Below the pieces are notes generated by a model. It worked only from the letters and a program-made list of their open reading frames with translations, did no database searches and had not been told where the DNA came from. Positions 37,582-46,229 of a DNA stretch of 64,000 nt are shown piece after piece. The first letter of the stretch is position 1. Every line of letters starts with the position of its first letter. Origin of the DNA: Pseudomonadota bacterium (lineage in GTDB: Bacteria > Myxococcota_A > UBA796 > UBA9615); NCBI GenBank assembly GCA_024229515.1, contig JAAESI010000277.1:80911-144910 (forward strand). The letters run 5' to 3'. The position numbers and the translations under genes are program-made.

Positions 37582-38964
37582 ATGCCGGCCAACATGTCAA
37601 TTCGTCCGTTCTGGGCGCTCGCGGCCCTTCTGGCCCTGCTGCCCCCCTCGGCGACAGCCCAGGAGGGGGTCGACGAGATCCTCGAAGAGCTCCAGGGGAT
37701 GCTTGCCGGGGGCTCGACGTCGATCGATCAGGCGACCGTCGACGCGTTGGTCGCCCGCGAACTCCCGGGAGTCGAGCAAGCCTCCGGAATGACGGCGAAA
37801 CGGCCGATCAAGACACGGCTGATTTCTCGCGAGGGTGCCCTCGAACACATCGAATCGCTCATATCCGAGCAGCTTCCTCCGGAGCGGCTGCTGCCGATGG
37901 AGCACGCCTGGAAAGCGCTCGGCTTCCTCCCCCCGGAAGCCTCTCTGGCGGACGCGGTGGCCAACCTCTACGCGGGCCAGGCGGGCGGCTTCTACGATCC
38001 CAAGACCTCGGAGCTGGTGCTGCTGTCGGACATGCCGGCGATGCTGCAGGCGCCGGTGGTGCGGCACGAGCTCGTTCACGCGCTGCAGGACCAGACGTAC
38101 GACCTGAAAGCGTGGCTGGGGGACGCAGGCGAGGACGAGGACCGGGCCGCGGCGGTGCAGGCGGTGCTGGAGGGGCACGCCACCGAGGTGATGAACCGCG
38201 CCACGGTGTCGGGGCTGGGGCTGGACGAGTTGATGAAGGACCCGGATCTGGCGGTCGCGCTGGAGGGGCTGTTCGAGCCTGGGGACGGGGGCGCGCCGAT
38301 GCTCGATGCGTCCTCCTCGGCGAGTTTGATGGCGGCGATGCTGCCCGCGGGCACACCCCCGCCGTTGATCGCGCAGCTGCTGTTTCCCTACGTCACGGGT
38401 GCGACGTTCGTGTCGGGGTACCTAGCCAAGTACCCCCAGGACCCCTCCTGTGAGGCCCTCTACCGCCGCCCGCCGGGCACCTCAGCCGAGATTCTGCGCC
38501 CGGGATTGTGGGAATCGGGCACGTTTGAGCCCGACTTCGACACCACTCCGGGCACAGTCCTGCCCGGTTTCGAAATCACCTACGAGAGCCGCCTGGGACG
38601 CCTTCTCGCCTGGATTCTCCTTACAGGTCAAGCAGATGCGAACGCCGGGGATCGCGATTCGGCCCAGTGGGACCGCCAATACCGCGACACAACTGTCACG
38701 GTCGGATCCGGCTGGCGCGGCGATCGTGTCGTGGTCGCTCGGCCCAGCCACTTCCTATCGGGCACCTACGCGCCCGGTTCTGCGGCAGTGCTCTGGGCCT
38801 CGTCCTGGCGCGACGCGACCGAAGCGATGACGGTCGCAGAGCTCCTCACGGAGCGCCTCCAGCCCACCGCGATCGAGGCACGGGGAGCCCGTATCCACGT
38901 CATCTTCGACGCCGGCGGGGCCTCGCCGGAGCACTGGATGACCTCCATCCGCCAGTGGAAATAA
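37582..38964 (+). CDS. Secreted HExxH protein, putative zinc metalloprotease
   Basis: 460 residues from the ATG at 37582; an ATG at 37594 is an alternative. A signal peptide (MSIRPFWALAALLALLPPSATAQ) precedes the mature protein. The sequence VRHELVHALQDQTYDL (HELVH about residue 162) is a gluzincin-type HExxH site, and VLEGHATEVM (about 193-202) offers Glu as a possible third zinc ligand. The gene upstream region is shared with the divergent 40-residue lipoprotein gene. Its C-terminal 150 residues are rich in Trp/Tyr and beta strands (RQYRDTTVTVGSGWRGDR). I cannot assign a family. Periplasmic or extracellular proteolysis is the most likely role. Confidence 0.75.
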   Translation: MPANMSIRPFWALAALLALLPPSATAQEGVDEILEELQGMLAGGSTSIDQATVDALVARELPGVEQASGMTAKRPIKTRLISREGALEHIESLISEQLPPERLLPMEHAWKALGFLPPEASLADAVANLYAGQAGGFYDPKTSELVLLSDMPAMLQAPVVRHELVHALQDQTYDLKAWLGDAGEDEDRAAAVQAVLEGHATEVMNRATVSGLGLDELMKDPDLAVALEGLFEPGDGGAPMLDASSSASLMAAMLPAGTPPPLIAQLLFPYVTGATFVSGYLAKYPQDPSCEALYRRPPGTSAEILRPGLWESGTFEPDFDTTPGTVLPGFEITYESRLGRLLAWILLTGQADANAGDRDSAQWDRQYRDTTVTVGSGWRGDRVVVARPSHFLSGTYAPGSAAVLWASSWRDATEAMTVAELLTERLQPTAIEARGARIHVIFDAGGASPEHWMTSIRQWK

Positions 38965-38971
38965 GCGGATC

Positions 38972-38987
38972 TGGCACGGCGGTTGCT
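38972..38987 (+). promoter_or_regulatory. Sigma-54 (RpoN) -24/-12 promoter
   Basis: TGGCACG (38972-38978), four bases, then TTGCT (38983-38987) match the sigma-54 consensus TGGCACRNNNNTTGCW, with GG and GC doublets at the required spacing. Transcription would start near 38998 and give a 38-base leader with AAGGAG before the ATG at 39036. It serves lipoprotein copy 2 and lies between that gene and the HExxH protein gene. An enhancer-binding activator would be needed; none is in the window. Confidence 0.75.
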
Positions 38988-39035
38988 AACGGGTCAGAAC
39001 TGGATATCCCTCTTTGCGCAAGGAGTGACTTAGTC

Positions 39036-39158
39036 ATGAAGAAGATGATCTTGATTCTGCTCGGCATGCTGTTTGTTTCCACCACGGTCCTCACGGTCGG
39101 CTGCTCGCACGTTGACGATGATGACTCGGCCGGTGACGACGACGACTCCGCCGCCTAG
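39036..39158 (+). CDS. 40-residue Asp-rich lipoprotein, copy 2
   Basis: 40 residues, 95% identical to copy 1 (MKKMILILLGMLFVSTTVLT, lipobox TVGC, then SHVDDDDSAGDDDDSAA). AAGGAG at 39020-39025 provides the ribosome site; the context GCGCAAGGAG is shared with copy 1. A consensus sigma-54 promoter lies 50 bases upstream, so expression probably needs RpoN and an activator. A strong hairpin 43 bases beyond the stop ends the transcript. A stand-alone transcription unit with its own promoter and terminator argues that this tiny ORF is a real gene. Confidence 0.8.
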   Translation: MKKMILILLGMLFVSTTVLTVGCSHVDDDDSAGDDDDSAA

Positions 39159-39200
39159 TAGCTGAATCCCGAGCTGTAGTAGCTCGGTATCCAAATCACA

Positions 39201-39228
39201 ACGACCGGTCCCTGGCAGGACCGGTCGT
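39201..39228. terminator. Strong bidirectional hairpin
   Basis: ACGACCGGTCC (39201-39211) is perfectly complementary to GGACCGGTCGT (39218-39228) with a 6-base loop. It lies between the end of lipoprotein copy 2 and the end of the convergent MYXO-CTERM gene and could stop transcription from both. The 3' T-tract is weak (TGTCGTTCT). Confidence 0.65.
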
Positions 39229-39266
39229 TGTCGTTCTGGCTTGAACCCGCTGCCCCGACTGACCCT

Positions 39267-40149
39267 CTAAGGGTTGCGCTCGCGGCGGATCGGCCAGAGC
39301 GCGAGCGGGAGCAGGAAGACGGGTGGGACAACCCCGTCGGCGCAGGTCCAGGCAAAGCCGCAACCGGCGCAGGTGCCGACGTCATCGTCCCCCGGCGCTG
39401 ACAGCGAGAACCGCCCCATCCCTGTACCGCACCGATGGAGGTCGCTTCGATCCAAACGAGGGCCGGCGCGGCCGAGTCGTCGGGGATTACGTTCCCGATA
39501 ATCTCGGCATCCCCAAGGGAGAGCTCCCCTCCCGCGCGAACGGCCGGCCCAACACCGTTTCGAATCGAAACCCATCCCAACGCCATGTGACCCGGCTCGC
39601 CGCCAAGCCCGGAAGCGAATCCGTAGCTCTCGTAACCGACCAACTCAGCGGCCGCGATGTTGAAAACGCCCCCGCCCCAGGTGGTGACCCCCGGCCGCGG
39701 CGAGTCACAGCCCGACGGCCCGAGATCGGCATGGATGTCTGTGATCGTCGACGATCCACCAGTAATGAGCTCAATCAGCGGCTCGCCCGGGGGGGCGTCT
39801 GCATCGGGACACAACGGACGTCCGTGCATCTGAAGGTGCAGGCTGTTCTCGAACGCCAGACCCCGGGAGTCGACGCGGAGAGACTCTTCGAGCGGGGCAC
39901 TCTCCGGCCCGCCGAGGAGCGTCACAACAAGGAACTCGGCTCCCAGAGATGCGGGACTCTCCAACGCTTCGGCGAAGCTCTGGAAGATGCCGGCGGCGCA
40001 ATCCTCTGGGAGTTCCGGTGTCTCCCCGTTCGGGGCCACACACACGAGCGTGGAATCGTCGCCTGCAACTGCCGGCGTCTCAGAGAGACGAGGACCGCAG
40101 CCGCGCCGAGGCACGCAAGCCAGTGTTTGCCCATGCGCGAAGACGACAT
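39267..40149 (-). pseudogene. MYXO-CTERM-type surface protein with two frame breaks
   Basis: Three frames must be joined. The start (ATG 40149, GGAGGG upstream) gives MGKHWLACLGAAAVLVSL as a signal peptide. One added base near 40080 joins ETPAVAGDDSTLVCVAPNGE and the main body, a beta-rich domain with right-handed-helix texture (SSTITDIHADLG, GGGVFNIAAAELVG). One base added to the C4 run at 39414-39417 joins SLSAPGDDDVGTCAGCGFAW and a hydrophobic segment ending WPIRRERNP, a MYXO-CTERM-like tail. Without the repairs the frame runs on through the downstream hairpin to 39155, which is implausible. It starts 2 bases after the upstream membrane-protein gene, so it belongs to that operon. It may be decay or sequencing error. 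Confidence 0.65.
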
Positions 40150-40151
40150 GT

Positions 40152-42029
40152 CTACTCACACCCTCCATCGACCGGCGACGGCGCCGTCGAGTCCCCGTCC
40201 GAAACGAGAACTCCACGTTCCATTACGAAACCGCAGGCGAACGCCGCTTGCTGCTCCTCTGTGGCGGCGCGATGCTCGTCCCACCAAGACATTCGAGGAA
40301 CCTGGGACTCCTCTCGGTCGAAGACGCTCGCCCGGGCCACGCCGATGCCAAAACCCATGGCGAACAAGCCGGGCGGACACCCCGCCTCCGCAAAGGCCTC
40401 CTTCAGGCCTCCCACTGGAGCCCGGTGGGCCGAGAGCCCGTAGGCAAGGCACAGCGGACGAACTGGCCGCTCAACGGCAGAGGGGTAGTGCTCCCGATCG
40501 ACCAACTTCACCGCCCAACCGAGCCAAACTGCCCCTGAAGCGTCGGCATCTGGGACGACTCCCTGCTCTGCCATCTCCTCGCCCAACCCCTGCTCCCACG
40601 CATTGCGACTGAACGGAGGAAGTCCCGCGCGCTCCCAGTTCGCATCGTTCAGCGATGCGCGACCCTGCGCGATGCCGTGGATTCTCGCCAGGGCAAAACG
40701 GTCCCTCGGGTGCTCTTCAAACGCACGGGTTCGCGCCTCGGTTGGTGCAGCCAGCAGCCACTCACGGAGACCTTCATTGCGTTCGACTCGATGAGAGCGG
40801 AGCTGGCGTTCGAACTGGCGCCTGCCGTCCCGCGGCAGTTCCTGGGTCGAAGAGATCAGGTGCGCAAGACTGGGGACGAGAACCGCCGCAGCAGCCGCGA
40901 CCGCAACGACGGCCCCGGCCCGGCGGGTCTCGTCCCCGACTGCTGCCGCAGCGGCCAGCACGACAAACGGCCAGATCGGAACCAGGTAGCGACCCTCGTT
41001 CAGCGATAACCCGGACAGGATGCAGCCGGTCAGGTGCCCAACAACCGCCGCGACCGCGACCCCGAAGAGCCACAGCGGGCGCGGATCATCGCTTCGATGT
41101 CTCCAGAGCCGGACGGCTCCGATCATGACCAGCGTTAGGGCGCCCATCCACCAGAGCAGCCCCCACTCTTCCGACGAGGGGCGGGGATCTCCACGCGGCG
41201 TCCACCCAGCACGAAACGACCACAGCTGAGGAAGCTGCTGTTGCAGCAGTTCACTGGTCCGGCTTGCGAGGTTCTGGGCCACCTGGATTCCTGCTTCGCC
41301 GCCTGAGAACGAATGCTCGTCCCAGTCCGGCCGATCCCAATAGCCGCCGCCCGTCAAGAACGGGGCCAGCCCCAGGGCCAGTCCAAGTGCGAACGCTCCC
41401 AGGTTCGGTCCCCATCTCCGAGCGTGGGCCGCTGCCACCGCCAGTCCCACGACCACCAGGACCATCAGGGCTGACTGCTGGAAGTACACGCTCAGGCCGG
41501 CAGCCCCCCCGGCCGCAGCGGAGAGGCCGTACCGCCGGCGACCTGAACGGGGACCGAACGCGGCCCCCGCGCACGCGATGGCTATGCCCGAGAGCAGGAC
41601 TGGCTCCAGGTGGTTTACCCACCCACGGTGCGAGATCTCCATGATCGAGGGTGGCGCCACGGCCCACAGAACACCGAGTAGGAGACCTGCTCGCCAGCCT
41701 CCCAACCAGACCGCCAGCAAGCCGAACACCATGGCCATCGACGCGTGCCAGACCAGGCCGCAGAGGCGCATCCCGTGAAAAGTGGACCCAGCTACCGCCA
41801 GAATCGGCGCGCAACAAGCACCGAAGACGAGCGCGCCTCCCTCGTTCGGCTGCGGCTTGTACGCAGCAAGAGGAGCGACGAGTCCGGAACGGAGATGGTC
41901 TGGCAGCGTCCCGAACTCGACGGCCTCGTCGTTGCCGTAGGCCGAAGCGGCCTGCATCCCGAAGAGCCGGACGGAAACCACCAGGACCAGAACGCCCAGG
42001 AGCACCGACTGGACGGTCCGGGGAGTCAC
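40152..42029 (-). CDS. Polytopic membrane protein (GT-C-like) with C-terminal periplasmic domain, paralogue A
   Basis: 625 residues from the GTG at 42029, which overlaps the stop of the upstream gene (GTGA). About ten membrane segments precede a soluble C-terminal region of about 260 residues. It is a paralogue of the gene at 43158-45104. Both share an N-terminal pattern (GALVFGACCAP here, CALVWGLLCAP there), LVWHASMAMVF / LLWHSAMAIVF, and a C-terminal region with spaced G-x-G helices and a WW pair. The arrangement suggests a membrane glycosyltransferase of the GT-C type, but no DxD or catalytic motif is certain. Neighbours are an LPG-synthase-type protein and a surface protein. Confidence 0.65.
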   Translation of the reverse strand: MTPRTVQSVLLGVLVLVVSVRLFGMQAASAYGNDEAVEFGTLPDHLRSGLVAPLAAYKPQPNEGGALVFGACCAPILAVAGSTFHGMRLCGLVWHASMAMVFGLLAVWLGGWRAGLLLGVLWAVAPPSIMEISHRGWVNHLEPVLLSGIAIACAGAAFGPRSGRRRYGLSAAAGGAAGLSVYFQQSALMVLVVVGLAVAAAHARRWGPNLGAFALGLALGLAPFLTGGGYWDRPDWDEHSFSGGEAGIQVAQNLASRTSELLQQQLPQLWSFRAGWTPRGDPRPSSEEWGLLWWMGALTLVMIGAVRLWRHRSDDPRPLWLFGVAVAAVVGHLTGCILSGLSLNEGRYLVPIWPFVVLAAAAAVGDETRRAGAVVAVAAAAAVLVPSLAHLISSTQELPRDGRRQFERQLRSHRVERNEGLREWLLAAPTEARTRAFEEHPRDRFALARIHGIAQGRASLNDANWERAGLPPFSRNAWEQGLGEEMAEQGVVPDADASGAVWLGWAVKLVDREHYPSAVERPVRPLCLAYGLSAHRAPVGGLKEAFAEAGCPPGLFAMGFGIGVARASVFDREESQVPRMSWWDEHRAATEEQQAAFACGFVMERGVLVSDGDSTAPSPVDGGCE

Positions 42030-42973
42030 AGTTTCCCGCCGATCATCTGCCGCCGAATCGCGATCAGCCCGCCGGGGATCACCCAGAAGTCGGCCGTCAC
42101 CACGATGACCAAACCGAGCGCCACGGCAGCCCCCGGCTCCACCCCCAGGGGGACGAGGACAGCCGCTGACGCGCCCTGCTCGATCCCCAGCCCTGCGGTC
42201 GAGGCGAGCACGGCGGTCGAGAGCGTCGTCGCAACGACCACCCCCGCCGCGGGTGCAAGCCCGAGCGACAGCCCGAGCGACTGGAACGCGGCCGCTACAG
42301 CGAGCAACTCGAGCGTCCAAATGACCGCCGAGCACGAGACAGAGAGGAGGGCGCCCCTTGCAAGGCCGCCCCGACCGCGGCGAAAGCTCAACCATCCACC
42401 CGCTGTCAGCAGCCCCACCCCCACCGCCGCAGTCGCGCCCCATGCAACCTCAACGAAGGGGGTCGCCACCGCGAGGGATAGAAGTGCCAGCAGCGCCGCA
42501 ACGTCGAGCCCCCGCTCGACAACTACGGTGCCCAGGACCGGGACAAAGCCCTGCCGAGTCCGGCGAGCGAACAAAGCGGGGCGTCCGAGGTCACCCGCCC
42601 GAGCTGGCACGAACAGGTTGATGAGCCAACCGAGAAACACTGCATCCAGGACCAGCCACCGGCCAGCCCCCCCCCGGCCGATGAGGAGGTCTGCCTCGTC
42701 CAAGAGGAGCTGCCAGCGCGACACCCTCAAGGCGATGGCGGCCGCATGCAGAAGGAGGACGACCGCGACCCACCGAGGTTCGACGGAGCGGAGCCTCTCG
42801 GCGACCTCGGCCGGGGGCACCAGGAGCAACAAGAGAAGGCCTGAGACGAGAGCGAGTGCAAGCGCTGCAGCTGCCGAGCGGACTGCCCTCCGCTTCTCGA
42901 CACGGACGGGCCCAGATGTTCGATCAGCAGTCTTTGGCCGGGGCTCGTTCACTCCGCTTCGGGAGTGTGGCAT
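42026..42973 (-). CDS. LPG-synthase transmembrane-domain (UPF0104/AglD-like) protein
   Basis: 315 residues with eight hydrophobic segments. RAGDLGRPALFARRTRQGF followed by VVVERGLDVAALL matches the conserved core of the lysylphosphatidylglycerol synthase transmembrane family (RAGE...R, ERxLD). There is no cytosolic aminoacyl transfer domain, so it is not an MprF enzyme. Stand-alone members are linked to glycolipid or isoprenoid-sugar transfer across the membrane. The GTGA overlap with the polytopic gene downstream suggests both act on the same lipid-linked sugar. Confidence 0.8.
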   Translation of the reverse strand: MPHSRSGVNEPRPKTADRTSGPVRVEKRRAVRSAAAALALALVSGLLLLLLVPPAEVAERLRSVEPRWVAVVLLLHAAAIALRVSRWQLLLDEADLLIGRGGAGRWLVLDAVFLGWLINLFVPARAGDLGRPALFARRTRQGFVPVLGTVVVERGLDVAALLALLSLAVATPFVEVAWGATAAVGVGLLTAGGWLSFRRGRGGLARGALLSVSCSAVIWTLELLAVAAAFQSLGLSLGLAPAAGVVVATTLSTAVLASTAGLGIEQGASAAVLVPLGVEPGAAVALGLVIVVTADFWVIPGGLIAIRRQMIGGKL

Positions 42974-43157
42974 GCCTCGACGGTGGATGGCGGGCCCTCG
43001 GCCGACGGCTCCCCGAGGAGCTTCACGGGGAAGCCTGCGGTTGTGGGCGCACGAGCGGGCCTGGACCTACGACCCCGTCCACGAAGCCGTCGACTGATGT
43101 TCCGCCGACCGCTCGCCGCGCGTGTCGGCGTTGGCAGCTGCTATCACCCGAAGTCCG

Positions 43158-45104
43158 CTAGCGCCTGAGACACGCCTCGATCTCCGGGACCTCGGACCCG
43201 TCGACTGAGTTGGTGCGGGCAAGCTCAGTCAGCGCACATTCGAAGGCAGCCGCGACGGTGGGAGCCGCCGGACGCCTGGTCCACCACATGAGGTTGGGGG
43301 TGCCGTGTGGACCCCCGGACCGGCGGATCGTCGAGAGCCCCAGCGCAACCCCGACCGCGACCGCCTCCGGCGTGCAGGAAGGGACGCTTGCCTGAACAGA
43401 CCACGCCACCTCCGTCGTGTCGGTCTCGATGCCATGCAAACCCAATCCGATGCACAACGCCTGTAGCGGTACTCCAACCGGGGACTCCTCGATCCAGCCC
43501 GGCTCAGGCCCGTATCGCTCCCAGAGTGCTCGGGATACCCCGATGGCAACGAACCGATCGGACTCTTCAGAGAGTCGAGGCAACCTTCCCGCCCAGCGTT
43601 TATGGGTCTTGCCGACGAGCGTCCCAGGGGTACCGTCGTCGGCTCCGTAGACCAGTGCTTCCCCCAGTCCGAGAAGCATCGAGACGCCCCCGAGACCTGG
43701 AAAGGCCTCCCGTGCCTCCAGTCCCTGCACCCAGTCCTCCCCGCGCACACGTCCCTCGATTCGAGCGAGATCTCCAATCAAGGAAGGTGTTCGAAGAGCC
43801 AGCGCGCGACGTCGGGCCGGGCCCCAGCTTCCAAGAACCGACGGAAGTCGAGGGTGACTCAACAGATGAAGCGCGGGAGTGTTCCTGGCATTGACCCATC
43901 GCTCAGGCTCGGCCCGCCGCTCGACCGAGGAGCGCGAAGGCGCCGCCCAAAGGCCGGACATGCAGATCACCAGAAGCCCACCTCCGGCGATCAGCCCGAC
44001 GCCCCGAGCTCGTCGCTCACTGAGTTGCGCGATGCCCACACCAGCCCCAACCAAGAGCCAGGGCAGCACGGGTGTGAGGTACTGCTCCAGAAGGCTGATG
44101 CCCGACAGAGCGACACCCGAGAGGTGCGCGAAGACGACCGCGCAGCTTGCGCCAGAGGTACGGCGCGCGGCTCGATCCGGGGCGCAAAGCAGACCGGCGA
44201 TTGCAAGACAGGCAAGGGTGACCAAAACGACCAGCGATGCCATCGGCGCGTCCCCCGCCTGGGCGGAGAAGCTCAACAGGCCCATGTCATCGAAGCCCAT
44301 CGAATGAGCCAATGCGGACGGGAGGCCACGGAGACCGTACGCCCCGGATGGAGCGCCGGCGAATCGATCTGGAGCGGAGTTCAGCGTTTCCCGCATCAGC
44401 TGGGACCGAAAGGCCCCTCCGCCCAGAAGGTAGGGAAGGGAGCCCACCACGGCGCCACCCGCCACGATCGCGAACGAACGGGCACTGCGGATTTGGCCGA
44501 CGAGCATCGCGACCCCGACCATGGCGGCCACGGCGAGGAGAGCGTCGACCATGAAGTAGACCGCGCCCCCCGCCCCAAAGCCCGCCAGGGCCAGGGACCT
44601 CGGGGTGGGCTCCTTCGCCGCCGCGAGGAACGCGAGAGCCGATAGGCCTGTGAGAAGGCCCGCATCCATGTGATCCGGGATGCCGTGCCCCGCAGCTTCC
44701 GCCATCGCTGGGGGTGCGAAGACGAACAAGGCCGTGACGCACCAGGCCGCCTTTCGGCCCGCACCAGCGTCGGCGATCGCAACGAACACGATGGCCATGG
44801 CCGAATGCCAGAGCAAACTGTACCACTGCATGCTGGCGATGATCGGGCCGCCCGCGGCGAAGACCGGGGCACACAGGAGCCCCCAGACGAGCGCACACCC
44901 CTGGTACTCCTCCGGGAGGTGCGCAGCCGGCGAGAGCCAGACGCCCTCAATCAGGAAGGCCGGGAACGTCGCGTAGGTTCGATGGACGCCGATCTCGGCA
45001 GGTGCCCATTGCCAGACATAGAAGCACCGAGCAAAGGCGACGCCGACGAACGCGGCCAGCAGGAGAGCCCCCCGGCTGCGGAGCGGTCCGTCTGAGGCCG
45101 ACAA
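43158..45104 (-). CDS. Polytopic membrane protein (GT-C-like) with C-terminal periplasmic domain, paralogue B
   Basis: 648 residues; the most upstream start is TTG at 45104, but a later GTG is possible. About eleven membrane segments are followed by a soluble region from about residue 395. It aligns by eye with paralogue A over most of its length, including GCALVWGLLCAP, YSLLWHSAMAIVF, a conserved LSGISLLEQYLTPVLPWLL (LSGLSLNEGRYLVPIWPFV in A) and the C-terminal G-x-G helices before MWWTRRPA. It starts 12 bases after the PfkB kinase gene. Gene duplication with divergence of substrate is the simplest reading. Confidence 0.65.
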   Translation of the reverse strand: MSASDGPLRSRGALLLAAFVGVAFARCFYVWQWAPAEIGVHRTYATFPAFLIEGVWLSPAAHLPEEYQGCALVWGLLCAPVFAAGGPIIASMQWYSLLWHSAMAIVFVAIADAGAGRKAAWCVTALFVFAPPAMAEAAGHGIPDHMDAGLLTGLSALAFLAAAKEPTPRSLALAGFGAGGAVYFMVDALLAVAAMVGVAMLVGQIRSARSFAIVAGGAVVGSLPYLLGGGAFRSQLMRETLNSAPDRFAGAPSGAYGLRGLPSALAHSMGFDDMGLLSFSAQAGDAPMASLVVLVTLACLAIAGLLCAPDRAARRTSGASCAVVFAHLSGVALSGISLLEQYLTPVLPWLLVGAGVGIAQLSERRARGVGLIAGGGLLVICMSGLWAAPSRSSVERRAEPERWVNARNTPALHLLSHPRLPSVLGSWGPARRRALALRTPSLIGDLARIEGRVRGEDWVQGLEAREAFPGLGGVSMLLGLGEALVYGADDGTPGTLVGKTHKRWAGRLPRLSEESDRFVAIGVSRALWERYGPEPGWIEESPVGVPLQALCIGLGLHGIETDTTEVAWSVQASVPSCTPEAVAVGVALGLSTIRRSGGPHGTPNLMWWTRRPAAPTVAAAFECALTELARTNSVDGSEVPEIEACLRR

Positions 45105-45116
45105 GCGGGTGCCTGC

Positions 45117-46112
45117 CTAGCTCGGAACCACCCGACCCCGAACCGTCGCCAACGCTTCCGCGTCCCGAATCACGCCCCCCAGCTGACTGACCGTCAACGC
45201 CGCTACGGCGCTCGCGAGGTGACCGCACGCCTCGATCGGCCAGGCCTGGGACAGGCCGTACAGGAACCCGCCGGCGTAGCTGTCGCCGGCCCCGGTGGTG
45301 TCGATGGCGTCCACGAGGATCGCCTCGATGGGCACGACGTCGGTGCCGCGCTTGATGATGCTGCCGCGCTTGCCGAGCTTCAGCACGACCGTGTCGACGC
45401 GCTCGGCGAGGTCGTGGAAGCACTGCATAGCGTCGCCGCCGCCGAGCTTGCGGGCTTCGTCTTCGTTCATGAAGACCACGTCGGCGTACTTCTCGATGAC
45501 CCGGTCGACCGACTCACGGAAGTGGTCGATGACGAACGCATCGCCAAGGTCGAAGCTGACCTTCGTGCCCGCGTGGAGCGCTCGGTCGAGCGCCTTTTCC
45601 GCCGCCGCCGCCATCTCGCCGCCGGTGAAGAGGTAGCCGGTGATGTGCAGCCACGAGGACCGCTCGACGGCCTCCGTCGGGACCTCGGCCGGGGTCAGCT
45701 CCATCGCCGCCCCCAGGTCCGTCAGCATCGTGCGCTCCGCGTCGATGTTGCTCACCAGGCTCAGGCACTTGCCCGTGTGGATGCCCGGCCGCTGCACCAT
45801 CAGGTGCCCGCCGAGCACCTCCTGCAGGCCCGCCGTGTAGCGATCGGCCAGTTCATCGGTGCCCACCAGGCCGCAGAAGGTGGCCGTGCCGCCCAACAGC
45901 GCGACCGTCGACACGGCGTTCGCGCAGGAGCCGCCGGGGTGCAGGACCACGCCGTCGTGGGGGACCTCCTCGTAGACACCGCGCCAGCGCTCGTCGCTGA
46001 CGAGGTGCATCGTCCCGCGCTTCAACTGGTGCTTGTTCAGCAGAGGACGCTCATCGAGCACCACGAGGGCATCCACCAGGGCATTTCCGAGACCGAATAC
46101 GTCGACGTTCAT
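45117..46112 (-). CDS. PfkB-family sugar/nucleoside kinase (adenosine-kinase-like)
   Basis: 331 residues from the ATG at 46112, preceded by GGAGG. It begins MNVDVFGLGNALVDALVVL, has GGSCANAVSTVALLGG (substrate/lid region, about 60-75), NEDEARKLGG (about 215) and the second PfkB signature DTTGAGDSYAGGFLYGL (about 285-301) with the catalytic Asp. The sequence style and length match the adenosine-kinase-like bacterial branch of PfkB. The substrate could be adenosine, a pentose or a related nucleoside. The two membrane-protein genes downstream on the same strand may share its transcript. Confidence 0.85.
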   Translation of the reverse strand: MNVDVFGLGNALVDALVVLDERPLLNKHQLKRGTMHLVSDERWRGVYEEVPHDGVVLHPGGSCANAVSTVALLGGTATFCGLVGTDELADRYTAGLQEVLGGHLMVQRPGIHTGKCLSLVSNIDAERTMLTDLGAAMELTPAEVPTEAVERSSWLHITGYLFTGGEMAAAAEKALDRALHAGTKVSFDLGDAFVIDHFRESVDRVIEKYADVVFMNEDEARKLGGGDAMQCFHDLAERVDTVVLKLGKRGSIIKRGTDVVPIEAILVDAIDTTGAGDSYAGGFLYGLSQAWPIEACGHLASAVAALTVSQLGGVIRDAEALATVRGRVVPS

Positions 46113-46229
46113 CGTTTCCTCCGCGAAACCGCCGGAGTGTACACAGCGCCCCGCCAACTGGCTGATTTTCTCGGTAACCGCCTCGCTCCCCCGCCGTACT
46201 CCCTGCCAGACTTCCCGCGGAGGAGCCCC

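Noticed and set aside
39155..39266. Extension of the 40149 gene to the stop at 39155 (a fourth CTAG shared stop)
   Set aside because: It would translate through the strong hairpin at 39201-39228, and the frame that holds the MYXO-CTERM-like tail ends at 39267.
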